A stretch of DNA of 64,000 nt from Myrica gale (lineage: Eukaryota > Streptophyta > Magnoliopsida > Fagales > Myricaceae), in contig OZ005607.1 in NCBI GenBank assembly GCA_963930655.1, positions 18,736,374 to 18,800,373 on the forward strand, given 5' to 3'. Both the position numbers and the translations under genes were made by a program. Position 1 is the stretch's first letter. Every line of letters starts with the position of its first letter. The notes under the pieces were generated by a model. The model saw only the letters and a list, made by a program, of their open reading frames with translations, did no database searches and was not told where the DNA came from. Positions 12,901 through 24,900 of the stretch are shown here, piece by piece.

Positions 12901-15900
12901 ACTTAGTTGGGTCGTGCTGCTCCAGCTGAGATGGTAGGTTCTATGCAAACATATCTGTCAACAAGGGTGAGGTTGATTTGTCTGGGGGGCTTTGTGGAGG
13001 GAGGGAAGTTGGTAAGTGGGTGTAATGAGATTTCTTTGAAACCTTTGCAGATCTATTACCCTGATAATGGGAGGGAGGAATGTTCAGTGGTGTTTGAGCC
13101 TTCTAATTGGGTGGTGGAAATGGTGTCTTCCTTTCGGCACATAGTAGGGGTGTCTTGTGAGGGGTATGAAAAAGAGTTGATGGATCTTTTTGTAGCTTTG
13201 GAAAGGGATAGGGGGCAATTGTGTAGGAAGTCACCTAGTAGATAAGGAGGGAAGATGTTAAGGGAATTGAAGGGCTTGGAATCATGATGGCCATGGTTCT
13301 GTCTCTAGGAAAACCAAGAATGGGGGCAGGGTTTTACCTCGTTGTTAATGAAGCCAAGATTTTTAAGTTGGAACGTTAGAGGTCTCAATGACAGGGTGAA
13401 ATCCAGTAGGGTTGATAATTTGGTGCAAGGTTGGAAACCAGATTTTGTGCCTCCAGGAAACCAAGATGGATATGGTTTCAAGGGCTGTTGTTAGGCGTTT
13501 GTGGGGTGGTCCTCATGTGCAATGGTGTAGTTTGGAAGCGAATGGAGCCTTGGGTGGTATCTTCATTTTATGGGACTCTCGGGTATTAGATTTGGTGGAT
13601 TCTTGTGACGGTTCTCTCTCTCTTTCGGTAGTCTTAAGAATTTTGAAGATGGGATTCAGTGGTTGTTTTCAAAGGTATATAGCTCTAAGAAGGTTTTTGT
13701 TTTTTTTTTTTTTTGATAAGTAAGAATAAACTTTATTGAAAAACCAAGGAAGGAACAGTACAAAGATCTATACTGAAACCTACACCAAACAAGCTAGAAA
13801 ACTAATGAACTCAGAAAAATCATAGAAACTAGAACCCAACACTGCTTTGGCCCAAAGAAAAAGAGAAGACAACAACTTGCTCCTCAACCCCTCCATAGAA
13901 GAAAAAGTGTTCTCAAAGCATCGATCGTTCCTTTCCCTCCATAAAGTCCACCAAATGCATGAGGGAATCATATTCCACACCAAAAGAGCTTGAGGATCAT
14001 CAAACTTCCTCTTCCAGCAAAATAAAACATCAATCACCTTCGGCGGCATAATCCAACAATAATCCAAAATTTTAAGCACATGAGCCCAAAGGTCCCTGGC
14101 CACTTCACAATGAAGAAAAAGATGATCCACAGATTCTCCACTGCATCGACAAAGAAAACACCAATCCAATAAACACAACCCCCTCTTCCTAAGATTATCG
14201 ATGGTCAGAACTCTACCATGCGCAACCTCCCACACAAAAAATGAGACTCTCAGGGGAGCCATGGAGCGCCAAATCTGCTTCCAAGGGAACGAAACATAGG
14301 GACGACTAGAAAGAAGCCCATACATCGACTTCACCGAAAACTTGCCGGATTTGGACCCCAACCAGCACAAACGATCAGCATCCCCACTCCGTAAGGCCGT
14401 GTCATAAAGAAGATTAAAAAAGGACGAAAAGATCTCAAGCTCCCAATCATTGGCTGCCCGAACAAAAGGAACGTTCCAAACCCCTGAACCTGAATTCCCC
14501 TCCCAAAAATCAGCCACCAAAGCATCTTTATCTCTAGCAAGGGCGAAGAGAAGCGGAAAAGCGGACCGCAAAGGTCTATCTCCACACCAAAGATCTCTCC
14601 AGAAACGAACACTAGAACCACTTCCCACCTTAAATCGGATATGCTGAGTAAAGAAATCCCCCCACTTGTTGATATACCTCCAAAGGCTAACACCATGAGA
14701 ACCTCTCCTTTGAATGGTCCGCCACCCACCCACCTCACAACCAAACTTCTCCGCAATAACAGTCCTCCACAAACAATTACGCTCACAAGCAAACCGCCAA
14801 AGCCACTTCCCAAGCAAAGCCTTGTTATAAGTGGACAAGCGTCGAATACCCAAACCACCAAAACGAATAGGGCAGCAAACCTTTTCCCAATTGAGCAAAT
14901 GAAACTTATGCAGATCCACATCACTGCCCCACAAGAAATTCCGTTGTAACTTCTCCAATCTACTAGCCACAGCAGAGGGGATAGGAAAAAGAGACAAGAA
15001 ATAGGTCGGAAGATTAGCAAGAGTAGACTTGATCAAAGTGACTCTACCACCTTTCGAAAGGTAGCTTCGCTTCCAACCAGCCAACCGCTTTTCCGTGCGC
15101 TCAAGGATGCCGTTCCAAATGAGGGAACTTTTAAAGCGCACCCCCAAAGGTAGCCCCAGATACAAAAAGGGCATAGAAGAAACCCGACAACTCATAAGAT
15201 CAGCCAGCGCCTGGACATTGCCCACCACACCAATGGGAATAATTTCAGATTTCTGGAGATTAATTTTAAGCCCAGACATCGCCTCAAAACAGAGAAGAAG
15301 ACATCGAAGATTACGGATCTGACTCTCCTCAGCCCCACAGAAAATAAGGGTATCATCAGCGAAGAGCAAATGAGAAATACTCACCCCACCATTCCCCACG
15401 GAAAAAACCCTCCATGAGACCAGTCACCACCAACTTGGTCAACATCCTACTCAAAGCTTCCATAACTATAACAAACAAAAAGGGCGAAAGGGGGTCACCC
15501 TGGCGCAGACCCCTAGAACTGCCGAAAAAACCTTCAGGAGATCCATTTACTAACACCGAGAATCTGCTAGTAGAAATACAGAACTCAATCCATTTGCACC
15601 ATTTAACGCCAAAACCGCACCTCCTTAACAAATATAGAAGGAATCTCCAGTTAACATGATCATATGCCTTGTGGATGTCGAGCTTACAAAGCATGCCAGG
15701 CACGGAGGAGTTCATCCTAGAATCGATGCACTCGCTAGCCACCAAGACCGAATCCAAGATCTGTCTACCCCTCACAAAAGCTCCCTGAGAAGGCGAAATA
15801 ATTTTGTCCATAACCAATCTCATTCTATTAGCCAAGACCTTGGCCAGAATTTTGTAGACCCCTCCCACAAGGCTAATAGGTCTGAAATCCTTCAACGCAA

Positions 15901-18900
15901 CAGCACCATGCTTCTTGGGAATCAAAACAATAAAGGTGGCATTAATGCTGCGAACAAATTTCCCACTATGAGCAAACTCATTGAACATGGAAAGAACATC
16001 ACCCTTGATAATATCCCAGCAAGATTGATAGAAAGCCAATGAGAAACCATCGGGACCGGGAGCTTTATCACCATTGAGACTCCGCACAACATCGGACACT
16101 TCATCTACATCAAAGGGTCTTTCTAACCAAGTCGCATCCGTCTCATTAAGCGAATCAAAATCCAAATCATCCAGCAACGGACGCCAAGAGAGAGGCTCCG
16201 AATACAAAGAGCTGTAAAAATTGAGAATCGCCTCAGAAATCCGTGCAGGATCCTCCACAAGTTCCCCCTCAACCTCCAAAGAGGAAATAGAGTTCACCTT
16301 CCGGTTGGAATTGGCCATCCGATGGAAAAATTTGGTACATCTGTCCCCCTCTTTGAGCCAAAGAGCACGAGATTTCTGCCTCCAACTAGTTTCCTCCATA
16401 TCGATCAAAAGATCTAACTCCGCTGAAACTTCCAACTTCCTAATTCTGCCATCCTCAGATATCAGCCCTCCTTCATCCTGAGAATCAAGGGAAGATAACT
16501 CCTGTAACAAAGAAGATTTCCTCGATGCAATATCCCCGAAAACCTCAAGATTCCAAATCTTAATGTCCCTCTTTAAAGCCTTCAACTTAGAGTCAAGAAC
16601 GAAGCTGGGTGTCCCAGAAAAAACATAAGACCTCCACCACGACCCCACCCTATCAACAAAACCCTCAGCCTTAAGCCACATGTTCTCGAATCTAAAGGGT
16701 TTCCTACCTCGCCCCACAAACCCACTCTCCAAAATGATCGGAAAATGATCCGAAAATAACCGAGGCAACCTCCTCTGACTAACCTCCGGAAATAAAGACT
16801 CCCAACTAGAACTGAAAAGAAAACGATCAATTCTGGACCAAGATTGAGTGAACCTACCGTTCGACCAAGTATAGAGCCCTCCCAATAATGGAACATCAAG
16901 CAACTGATTTTCATCAATAAACTCTCAAAATTCCAGCATAGCATTACTAAAAACCTCCGATCCCGAACGTTCACTCGGAAAGCGAGAAACATTGAAATCT
17001 CCACCAATACACCAAGGTAAATGCCACCAAGTCATCACCCCGGCTAACTCCTCCCACAAAAGTCTCCTCATACTATCCAAATTAGGACCATACACCCCGG
17101 AGAAACCCCAAAGAACCCGATCCTCAACATTTCGCAGAATAAGCGAAATCGAATAACAACCAACACAAGAGTCCACCATCTCAAGAACACGCGTATCCCA
17201 GAGAATCAAGATACCCCCTGATGCGCCAAGAGCCTCCAAACAATGCCAACCAACATGGGACCCCCCCCAAATACTCCTAATGAAAGCCCGAGAGATGGTC
17301 CCCACTTTCGTCTCCTGGAGACAAACCAGATCAGGTTTCCAAGCCCTCAATAAATTGCCAATTCTACAACGCTTCGCTCGATCATTGAGCCCCCTAACGT
17401 TCCAGCTAATAATTCGGGGCTTCATAAAGATATTAATTGTCCCCTCCCTGCCTGCCTACTCTTCCTTGAAACGTAAGTTTTCCCCTCATAATTAACCGAA
17501 GTGCTCAACCCTTTGAGCTCTCTGAGCCCACGAGAACCGACTCTGCTAGTGTTTTTAGAAAAACTCAAAGTCCTCTCCTTCTCTAAAGCTGCAAACAACG
17601 TCTGCAACTCTTCCTCATGGTCCTCACAGGAAACACCAACCATGTGCCTGAAAGAGGAAATCATACTAAGCACCCACTCCGAGTTAACGGGCTGGGGAGA
17701 ATTAACCAGAGCTAAATCAGACACTGCCTGCGAATTCTCCCCAGGAACTTCCCCAATAGATAAAGAACTCGCCAAGAGAGGAGAATCATCTGGCCGCACC
17801 ACTAGAGCCCTGGATAAGTTGACCTCACCCTCAACGTTCAGCATTGAAACACAAAGGGGAAGGTCCGAAGAAGGAGGAGAAGAGGACCCATGAACCCCTT
17901 TCTCATCAAACAGCCTCCCGAGACCAAAGGAAGACGAAGAGGGGTCTTGAGCCAAAGAACCCGAAACCTCCAAGTTGCCAGCCTCCCTGAACTTCCTAAT
18001 TCCCCTGCCATCCAACTCGGTGCCATCAGAAAGAAATTCCTGCCCCGACGAAAACTCCTCCCGAGAAACACAGACCCTCCCCACCTCTGTCCCCTCCAAC
18101 AACAATTGAGAAAACTGCTCTGAGTAGACACCAAGAGAACCGCAACTGTTAGAAACAGGTGACGGCGCCGGCAGATCATCAGCATCACCCAGCACCTCCA
18201 CAGACGTGGTCGAAAACTTCATTTCGACCTCAGGCTCCACACACAGAGGCTCGGAAGAAGCAGCAATGATCGCCGGATCAGCAAAACCCAACGTCAACTC
18301 CGGCGAGAAGCCAGCGATGCCCACCTCCCCTGCAGACGAGAACGACGAGTCCCCCACCCCCAGCGTTCTGCCTCCAGGAACGGTCGTCGACTTACTCACC
18401 ACGTCGGAAACCACCATCGGACCGATCTGAACAAACTCGACGAGCTGGGCATCGGCCTGTACAGGAGCTAAGGACTGGGCTGCGTGCTGAGAAAAGCCCG
18501 GTTCAGGAGCTACGGACTGGGCCACGGGCTGAGAAGAACCCAAGCCTGGAGTCCTGATAAAAGCCAAAGGATGGGCCTCGGGCAAAGAAGGGCCCGAACC
18601 AGTGGCTTGATCAGGAGCCAAGAAATTTTCCTCGGTTTGTGGTGGGCTCGAACCCAGACCAGAAAGCCCACCCGTTGATGCCAAGGAACGATGGACCACA
18701 CCCAAAGAATTCTGGGCCACCAACTTAAAACCACAGACCTTGCAACAAAGGTCCAACATAGGCCCACCTAAAAGCATCGAACCAACATTTGAGTTTTTAA
18801 CCAGACCAATTAAACCATCCAGATCCTCCTTTAACTTCAAAATATGCGCCCACAAAACACCCTCAGACCCAGCCGCCAGAACAGCTTCCCCAGAGAAATT

Positions 18901-21900
18901 ATTAGTCTCGGAACTCACCATCCCCTCGACAAGAGGAGCATGCGGCGACAAGGGAACTCCAACAGACGCGTACTCGTGCATGCAGCCCACGTCAGCTGAA
19001 ACTTTACGAAACTCCCTCGTCCCCGCCGCTGTCTTCTCCGGTAGCCCAGACTGAGTGATATCGGCGAAAGAAAGACCATTTCTGATCGAAGAAGCAACAA
19101 ATTTCTTCTTTCTCCGTGTAAGTTCACCAATGGCCGATAACACTTCATCACAAGTCAGAGCAAACGCCTGCCACCCTTCGCTCGATCTTCCTTCCGGTAT
19201 CATCACACACCCCCGACGACGCCGATCACCAAATTCAGCAAGAGCCACGTAACGGCCACGCTGGTTCGAGCATAACTGAGCTAAAAATGCACGTGGGGGT
19301 TCATTGAAACGCTCCGAAAAATCTCGAGAATTCTTAGACTCCGCAAGTTTGCCAAACATGTTCGCCAACCAGAGCACTCCATATCTACCGAATCGAATAG
19401 AATGCTGAAACTTCCTATTCTGTTCCGATAACGTAACTAAGCCCGAAGAGCTAACGGAAAACTGAAAAGATTTAGCCTCCACCACCAGACTACGGAAAAA
19501 AGCCATTAAAATGCTTTTACGTTGATTACTGCTCTACAAACCTAGGCCCATAGTACTTGACAGAAAACTTTTACGAGTACAGCAAGACTTTTGAAGCTTT
19601 TACGTTGAAAAGCTTTTAAAAGTTGACAAAACTTATTATCACTCTCCAATGGCAGCATCACTTATGAAGGTTTTTGTGGAATGAGTTGGCGGGTGTTTTT
19701 ACTTAGTTGAATCTTTCGTGGTGTATAGGTGGTGATTTTAATGTTACCCAATTTTCTGATGAGCGGTCGAGATTAGGTGGCAGCGGAAGTGCTATGGAGG
19801 ATTTTTCTTATTTTATTTCATTGTTTGGCTTGATGGATATTTCGTTGTTGGGAGGGCTTTACACATGGTCTAATAATAGATATTCTCAGTCGTGCTCGCG
19901 GATTGATCGTTTTCTATTTACCTCTGGCTGGGAGTCTTTGTTTCCAGAGATTATTCAGAAAAGGATGCCCAATATGTATTCTAATCCTTTTCCTATATTT
20001 TTTTTTAATAAGCACAATTTCATTAAAAATAAAAAGAGAGTGAAACAGTGCAAAAAGTTGTACTGCAATTGAAGCATACAAGCAAAGAAGCTAAGGAAAT
20101 CATGAAAATCTAAAAAAAGACCCCTCAACATTGCATATGGTCTAATAATAGATCTTCTCAGTCGTGGTTGCGAATTGATCGCTTTCTATTTACCTCTGGC
20201 TGTGAGTTTTGTATCAGAAAATCATTCAGAAAAAGATGCCCTGTATGTATTCTGATCATTTTCCTATCTTAAAACAAAATAAGTAAGCACAATTTTATTA
20301 AAAATAAAGAGTGAAAACAGTACAAAAAGTTGTACTGAAATCACTTAAAGCATACAGGCAAATAAGCTACGAAAATCATGAAAATCTAAAATAGGACCCC
20401 CCTCCCAACACTGCATTTGCCCAGGAAAAAAGGGATTGCATCAAGCCACCCTGCAACCGCTCCAATAACAAAGCAGAATCATTGAAGCACCTACTATTAC
20501 GCTCCCTATATTGGCACCACTAAATACAAGGAGGGATCATCTTTCATATAGCTTTAGTCAAAGGATTCCAAACTTCTTTCCCCAACTCAACAACACATCC
20601 ATCACCCTCTCTGGCATAACTCAATGAAAATTCAGAATACCAAGCACATGCATCTATAACCCTCTAGCCACCAAACAATGTAAAACACAAGATCATCCGA
20701 TTCTCCATCACATCTGCACAATAGCACCGATAGATCACACAAACCCCCATCCTCCTTAAATTATCTATAGTCAAAATTCTTCCATGGGTGGCCACCCACA
20801 CGAATAAAGAAACACTCGTAGGGACTTTAGACCTCCAAACCCCACACCATGGGAATTTCACTTAAGTACCGCTATCAATATAACCATAAAAGGATTCAAT
20901 GGAAAAGACACCGTCTTTAGTACCCAACCATTGCAACTTGTCATCGTCCCCTCTTCTTACCACCTTCTCATAAAGAGGAGAAAAAAAAAGCTGAAATCTC
21001 CTCCACTTCCCAATCATTAGCAGATATAGCAAATTGGACATTCCAAACTAAATTACCAGAACCATCCACCATATAATCCGCCACCACTGCATCCTGACAC
21101 CGAGATATGGAAAAAACATAGGGGAAAAAGCAACTCAAGAGTCTATCACCACACCAACAATCATGCCAAAATCTAACTTTTTGGCCATTACCCACCACAA
21201 ACCGTATATGCTCTCTAAAATAATCTCAACCCTTACTAAAGTGCTTCCAAGACTTGCACCATAGGAGCCTTGGAAGGACTAAGTGTTCCAACCACACTCC
21301 ATGATACCAAATTTTTCCGCAATAATATTCCTCAAAATTCTCTCTTAAGTAGCGAAACGCAAAACCACTTACCCAACAAAGCTTTATTAAACAAAGAAAC
21401 TCTCCTAATCCCCAGCCCCCTAAAATGAATAGGAGAGCACACATTTTTCCCAATTAAGAAGATGAAACTTGTGAACTCCAAGGTCACTTCCCCATAAAAA
21501 ATCTCGTTGAAATTTTTCCAATCTATTTGCCACCATAGTCGGAATAAGGAAAATGGATAAGAAATAAGTAGGAAAACTAGAGAGCGTGGATTTTTTCAAA
21601 GTAATCCGACTTATCTTGGGCTTCCTTTGGGGGCTCGATATAAAAATGTTCACAAATGGGATGGTATTCTGAAAAGAATGGAGAGAAGGTTAGCATGGTG
21701 GAAACGTATGTATTTATCTAAGGGGAGACGGATCACTCCGATAAAGTCCACGCTCTCTCGTCTTCCTACTTACTTTTTATCCATTTTCCTGATTCCGATT
21801 GTTGTGGTGTATAAGTTGGAAAAACTACAAAGGGATTATCTGTGGGGCAATGATGGGGAATATCATAAATTTCATCTTGTTAATTGGGATAAGGTTTGCT

Positions 21901-24900
21901 CTCCTATCCAATGCGAGAGGTTGGGGCTTAGGAGATTTTTCTTGTTTAACAAAGCTTTTGTTGGGCAAGTGGTTATGGCGTTTCACTACTGCGAGTGATA
22001 GATTATGGAGGAATATTATTGTGGAAAAATATGGTACTAGAGAGTGTGGTTGGAGTACCTTGTCCTTCCATGGCTCTTACGGTGAGTCTTTGGAAGCACA
22101 TTAGTAAGGGTTGGGATTTTTCGAGAGCACATTCGGTTTGTGGTGGGTAATGGCCAAAGAGTTAGTTTCTGACATGGTTGTTTGGTGCGGGGATAGACCC
22201 TTGAGGTGTTCTTTCCCCTTGGTGTTTTCTCTATCTCGATGTCAGAATGATGTGGTCGCGAATGTTATAGTTGATGGTTCTAGTAACTTAGTTAACTAGA
22301 CCTGCTAAAGATTAGGAAGTAGAGGAGTTCTCAGCGTTTTTTGATACTCTTTATGAGAAGGTGATACGTAGAGGGAACAAAGACAAATTGCAATGGTTGG
22401 GTTCTAAAGAAGGCATCTTTTCTATCAAGTCCTACAGTTTTATTGCTATCGGTTATCCCAAGATCTTCCTGTGGCATTGAGTTTAGAGGTCCAAGGTCCC
22501 TATGAGAGTTTCTTTCTTCGTGTGGGAGGCTACTCATGGTAGAATTTTGACTTCTAACAATTTAAAGAGGGGTGTTTATGTCCTCGACTGGTGCTACATA
22601 TGTAGAAATGATGGAGAATCAGTTAATCATGTGTTATTACATTATTCGGTGGCTAGAAGGTTATGGATGCATGTGCTTAGTATTTTGAATTATAATTGGG
22701 TTATGCCTGAGCGGGTGGTGGATGTGTTGTTGAGTTGGAGAAGGAAGTTTGTGGAGCCTTTGGCCAAGGCTATATGGAAAATTATCCATCCTTGTATTTG
22801 GTGATGTCTTTGGAGGGAGCGTAATAGTAGGTGCTTTGAGGATTCAACGTTGTCGTTGGATCAGTTGCAAGGTTGTTTGATGCAATCCCTTCTTTTCTAG
22901 GCCAATGATGTGTTGGGGGGTCCTTTTTTAGATTTTAATGATTTCCTTAGTTTTTTACTTATATGCTAATATGCTTTAAGTGATTTCAGTACAACTTTTT
23001 GTATTGTTTTCACCTCCTTTTATTTTTAATAAAATTTTCTTACTTAGAAAAAAAACAAGTATGTATTTCATAAAGATTTAACATTAGTACCACCAAAGTA
23101 ATAAAGAACAATAATCTCTAAAGCCCGGACCACATATATGTTTGCATTTATATATGTATGTATTTAGGTATGTACAGAAAGAGAGGGGAAACTTAAAAAC
23201 AAGCAATTATAGGCAGAGTCCTGGATGTAACCAGAAAAAAAAATTAAAAAAAATCAGCAATCCCAATGTTTCCACCATATTAATTCATCAAATTAGAACC
23301 TACCTCAACTTGTTCAAAAGCAGTTGAGTTATCATCTTCTTGATGTTTCTGGCGCTTCTGAGTGTTGGCTTGTATGAGAAACTCCCCTCCATTCTGACAG
23401 GACAGGTCTTTCAAAGTCACAAAAACTGAAAATGATATCCACATATCTGCCCCGATATGTGTACGCATATATATGCCTATGAATGTACAGGGAACTAGGA
23501 CATGAATTATAGATATCTGTCAATAAACTAAAGATGTGAAACGCTTATCTTTATTCAGAAATCCATCCAATGGATCTTGAACCTACAACCTCATGCTTCA
23601 CCTTGTTCTTATGGGGAAATGAATAACCAATTGAGCTAGAGCCAAATGGCTGCTAATTTTGACTAAAATAAAGAACTATTGCGGGAGTTGTTGCAAATAA
23701 AATACTAACTTAGAAGCGAGGAGAAATTATCAAGGTTCCTTAAAACATCTGCATATAGGTCATATATGGGCACATTCATAGTCAAGTATGTGAAACATCA
23801 ACTAAACCACAATTCCTATAAATGCAAATGGTCGTGCACATAATGTTGAGAAATCTTACAAAACTTCCACAATAAATTCCATCTAGTTATCATCCTTCAT
23901 TGATGCCAAAATCCCTTCACTTTCGCTTTTCTCCCTCACAAATGGATACTAGATAACTAGTATCGTTAATAATTAAGAGCTTACTTCTGTGTGGCCAATT
24001 ACAGCATGACATGTCACAGATGTTCATGCAAAGCTTATTTTTGGAATATCTAGAAAGAACTTTTTTGAAGATAAATATGAAAAAAATATAAACCTCTGAG
24101 CAAACGGCCTTGCATTGATGATGGAGACATTTATAAGATCCAGGTTAACCCCAAGTGGCCTCCAAATTCCAGGTAAACTGAGTCATTCTTTTGCAGGAAG
24201 CAAGAGAATGATAAGTAACTAATTTATGTCCAATACATCTAAATAACTTGATCAATAGTCTGGATTGACTTCAGGAATCATATTGAAAATAACAATTTTC
24301 TGGTAATACCAATATTCATTTAACATAAAAGCAATCTTTGACACACCCAAGTCAAGAGAAAACTACACATATATGCACATATCTTTCTGAATGCCAAAGA
24401 ATCAACAAGTAATTGACAATCAGTGGCTTATGTTTGCAACCCCTCCCCCAAAAAAAAACCTGCAAACACCCCCAAAAAGCTGAAACCAAAAGAAGGGGGG
24501 GGGGGGGAAGAACCAAAAGTATCTATAGGCAGTGACCCACGTTCAACTACCACAATGTTCCAACCATTTTAACTCATCAGATGCGAACCTACCTCCACAT
24601 GTTCGAAAACAGTTGAGTCATCATCCCCTCGAAGTTTCTGGTGCTTTTGTGTGTTGGCTTGTATTAGAAACTCCCGTCCATTCTGCCACAGGAAAATTCT
24701 GTCAAAGTCAGAAAAAAAAAACTGACAACAGCATACACATCCATGTGCTTATATGAATGTATACTGCATATTTGTATATGATGAACCAGGTCAAACATAG
24801 CACTCGACACGAAATGTATATGTACACATACATATACATTTATTTTGAATAGTCTCGGCAAACACTAATGATATATTCAGATTCCAAAGCTATTTGACAA

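Larger units (their letters stand above)
10200..13345 (+). pseudogene. LINE copy B ORF1, interrupted
   Basis: ORF1 begins near 10200-10246. A shifted frame gives [18 protein letters not shown], a stop, then [15 protein letters not shown] and [18 protein letters not shown] (10451 onward). It resumes after the twin-primed LINE with a [11 protein letters not shown] segment and a CQVCGF CxxC motif in frameshifted form (near 11690-11810), and after the second LINE with [20 protein letters not shown] (13100-13160). It ends with a TAA overlapping the ORF2 ATG as TAATG. Several stops and shifts; not functional. Confidence 0.8.
13689..19677 (-). mobile_element. Near-intact full-length L1-type LINE (copy D)
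   Basis: The best preserved element in the window: 13701-19665, 5,965 bp, minus strand, with a 12-bp target duplication GAAGGTTTTTGT at 13689-13700 and 19666-19677 and a T-run of 17 (tail complement). It has a short 5' leader (about 160 bp), an open 694-codon ORF1, and an ORF2 spoiled by one in-frame TGA and one frameshift. It is inserted into the endonuclease region of LINE copy B, so it is younger than that element. It is the reference used here for reading all other copies. Confidence 0.95.
13346..23000 (+). pseudogene. LINE copy B ORF2, split by two LINE insertions
   Basis: ORF2 starts at the TAATG overlap with [15 protein letters not shown]-type endonuclease sequence and continues to [12 protein letters not shown] (about 13670). 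After LINE copy D it resumes at 19678 with [20 protein letters not shown] and [19 protein letters not shown], ending at 20003. After LINE copy E it resumes at about 21606 with a [20 protein letters not shown] segment, then [20 protein letters not shown], the zf-RVT block [17 protein letters not shown] (22502-22560) and the C-terminus near 22975. In-frame stops and shifts are present. The RT core between endonuclease and YLGLPLG is missing. Confidence 0.75.
9970..23068 (+). mobile_element. Host LINE (copy B) carrying a nest of later insertions
   Basis: A plus-strand L1-type LINE bounded by a 13-bp target duplication CAAGTATGTATTT at 9970-9982 and 23056-23068, with a short A-tail just before the right copy. 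Its pieces are 5' leader and ORF1 start (9983-10797), ORF1 middle (11637-11951), ORF1 end and ORF2 start (about 12605-13688), endonuclease (19678-20003) and ORF2 3' part with tail (about 21606-23055). Between the pieces sit a twin-primed LINE, a truncated LINE, a full-length LINE and another truncated LINE. The stretch encoding the RT core is absent, probably deleted when the last one inserted. The nest lies wholly in TSL intron 2, antisense to it. Confidence 0.85.

Noticed and set aside
23560-23655. Functional tRNA gene
   Set aside because: Box A and B are present, but I cannot form the acceptor stem or a normal anticodon arm; better as a SINE relic.
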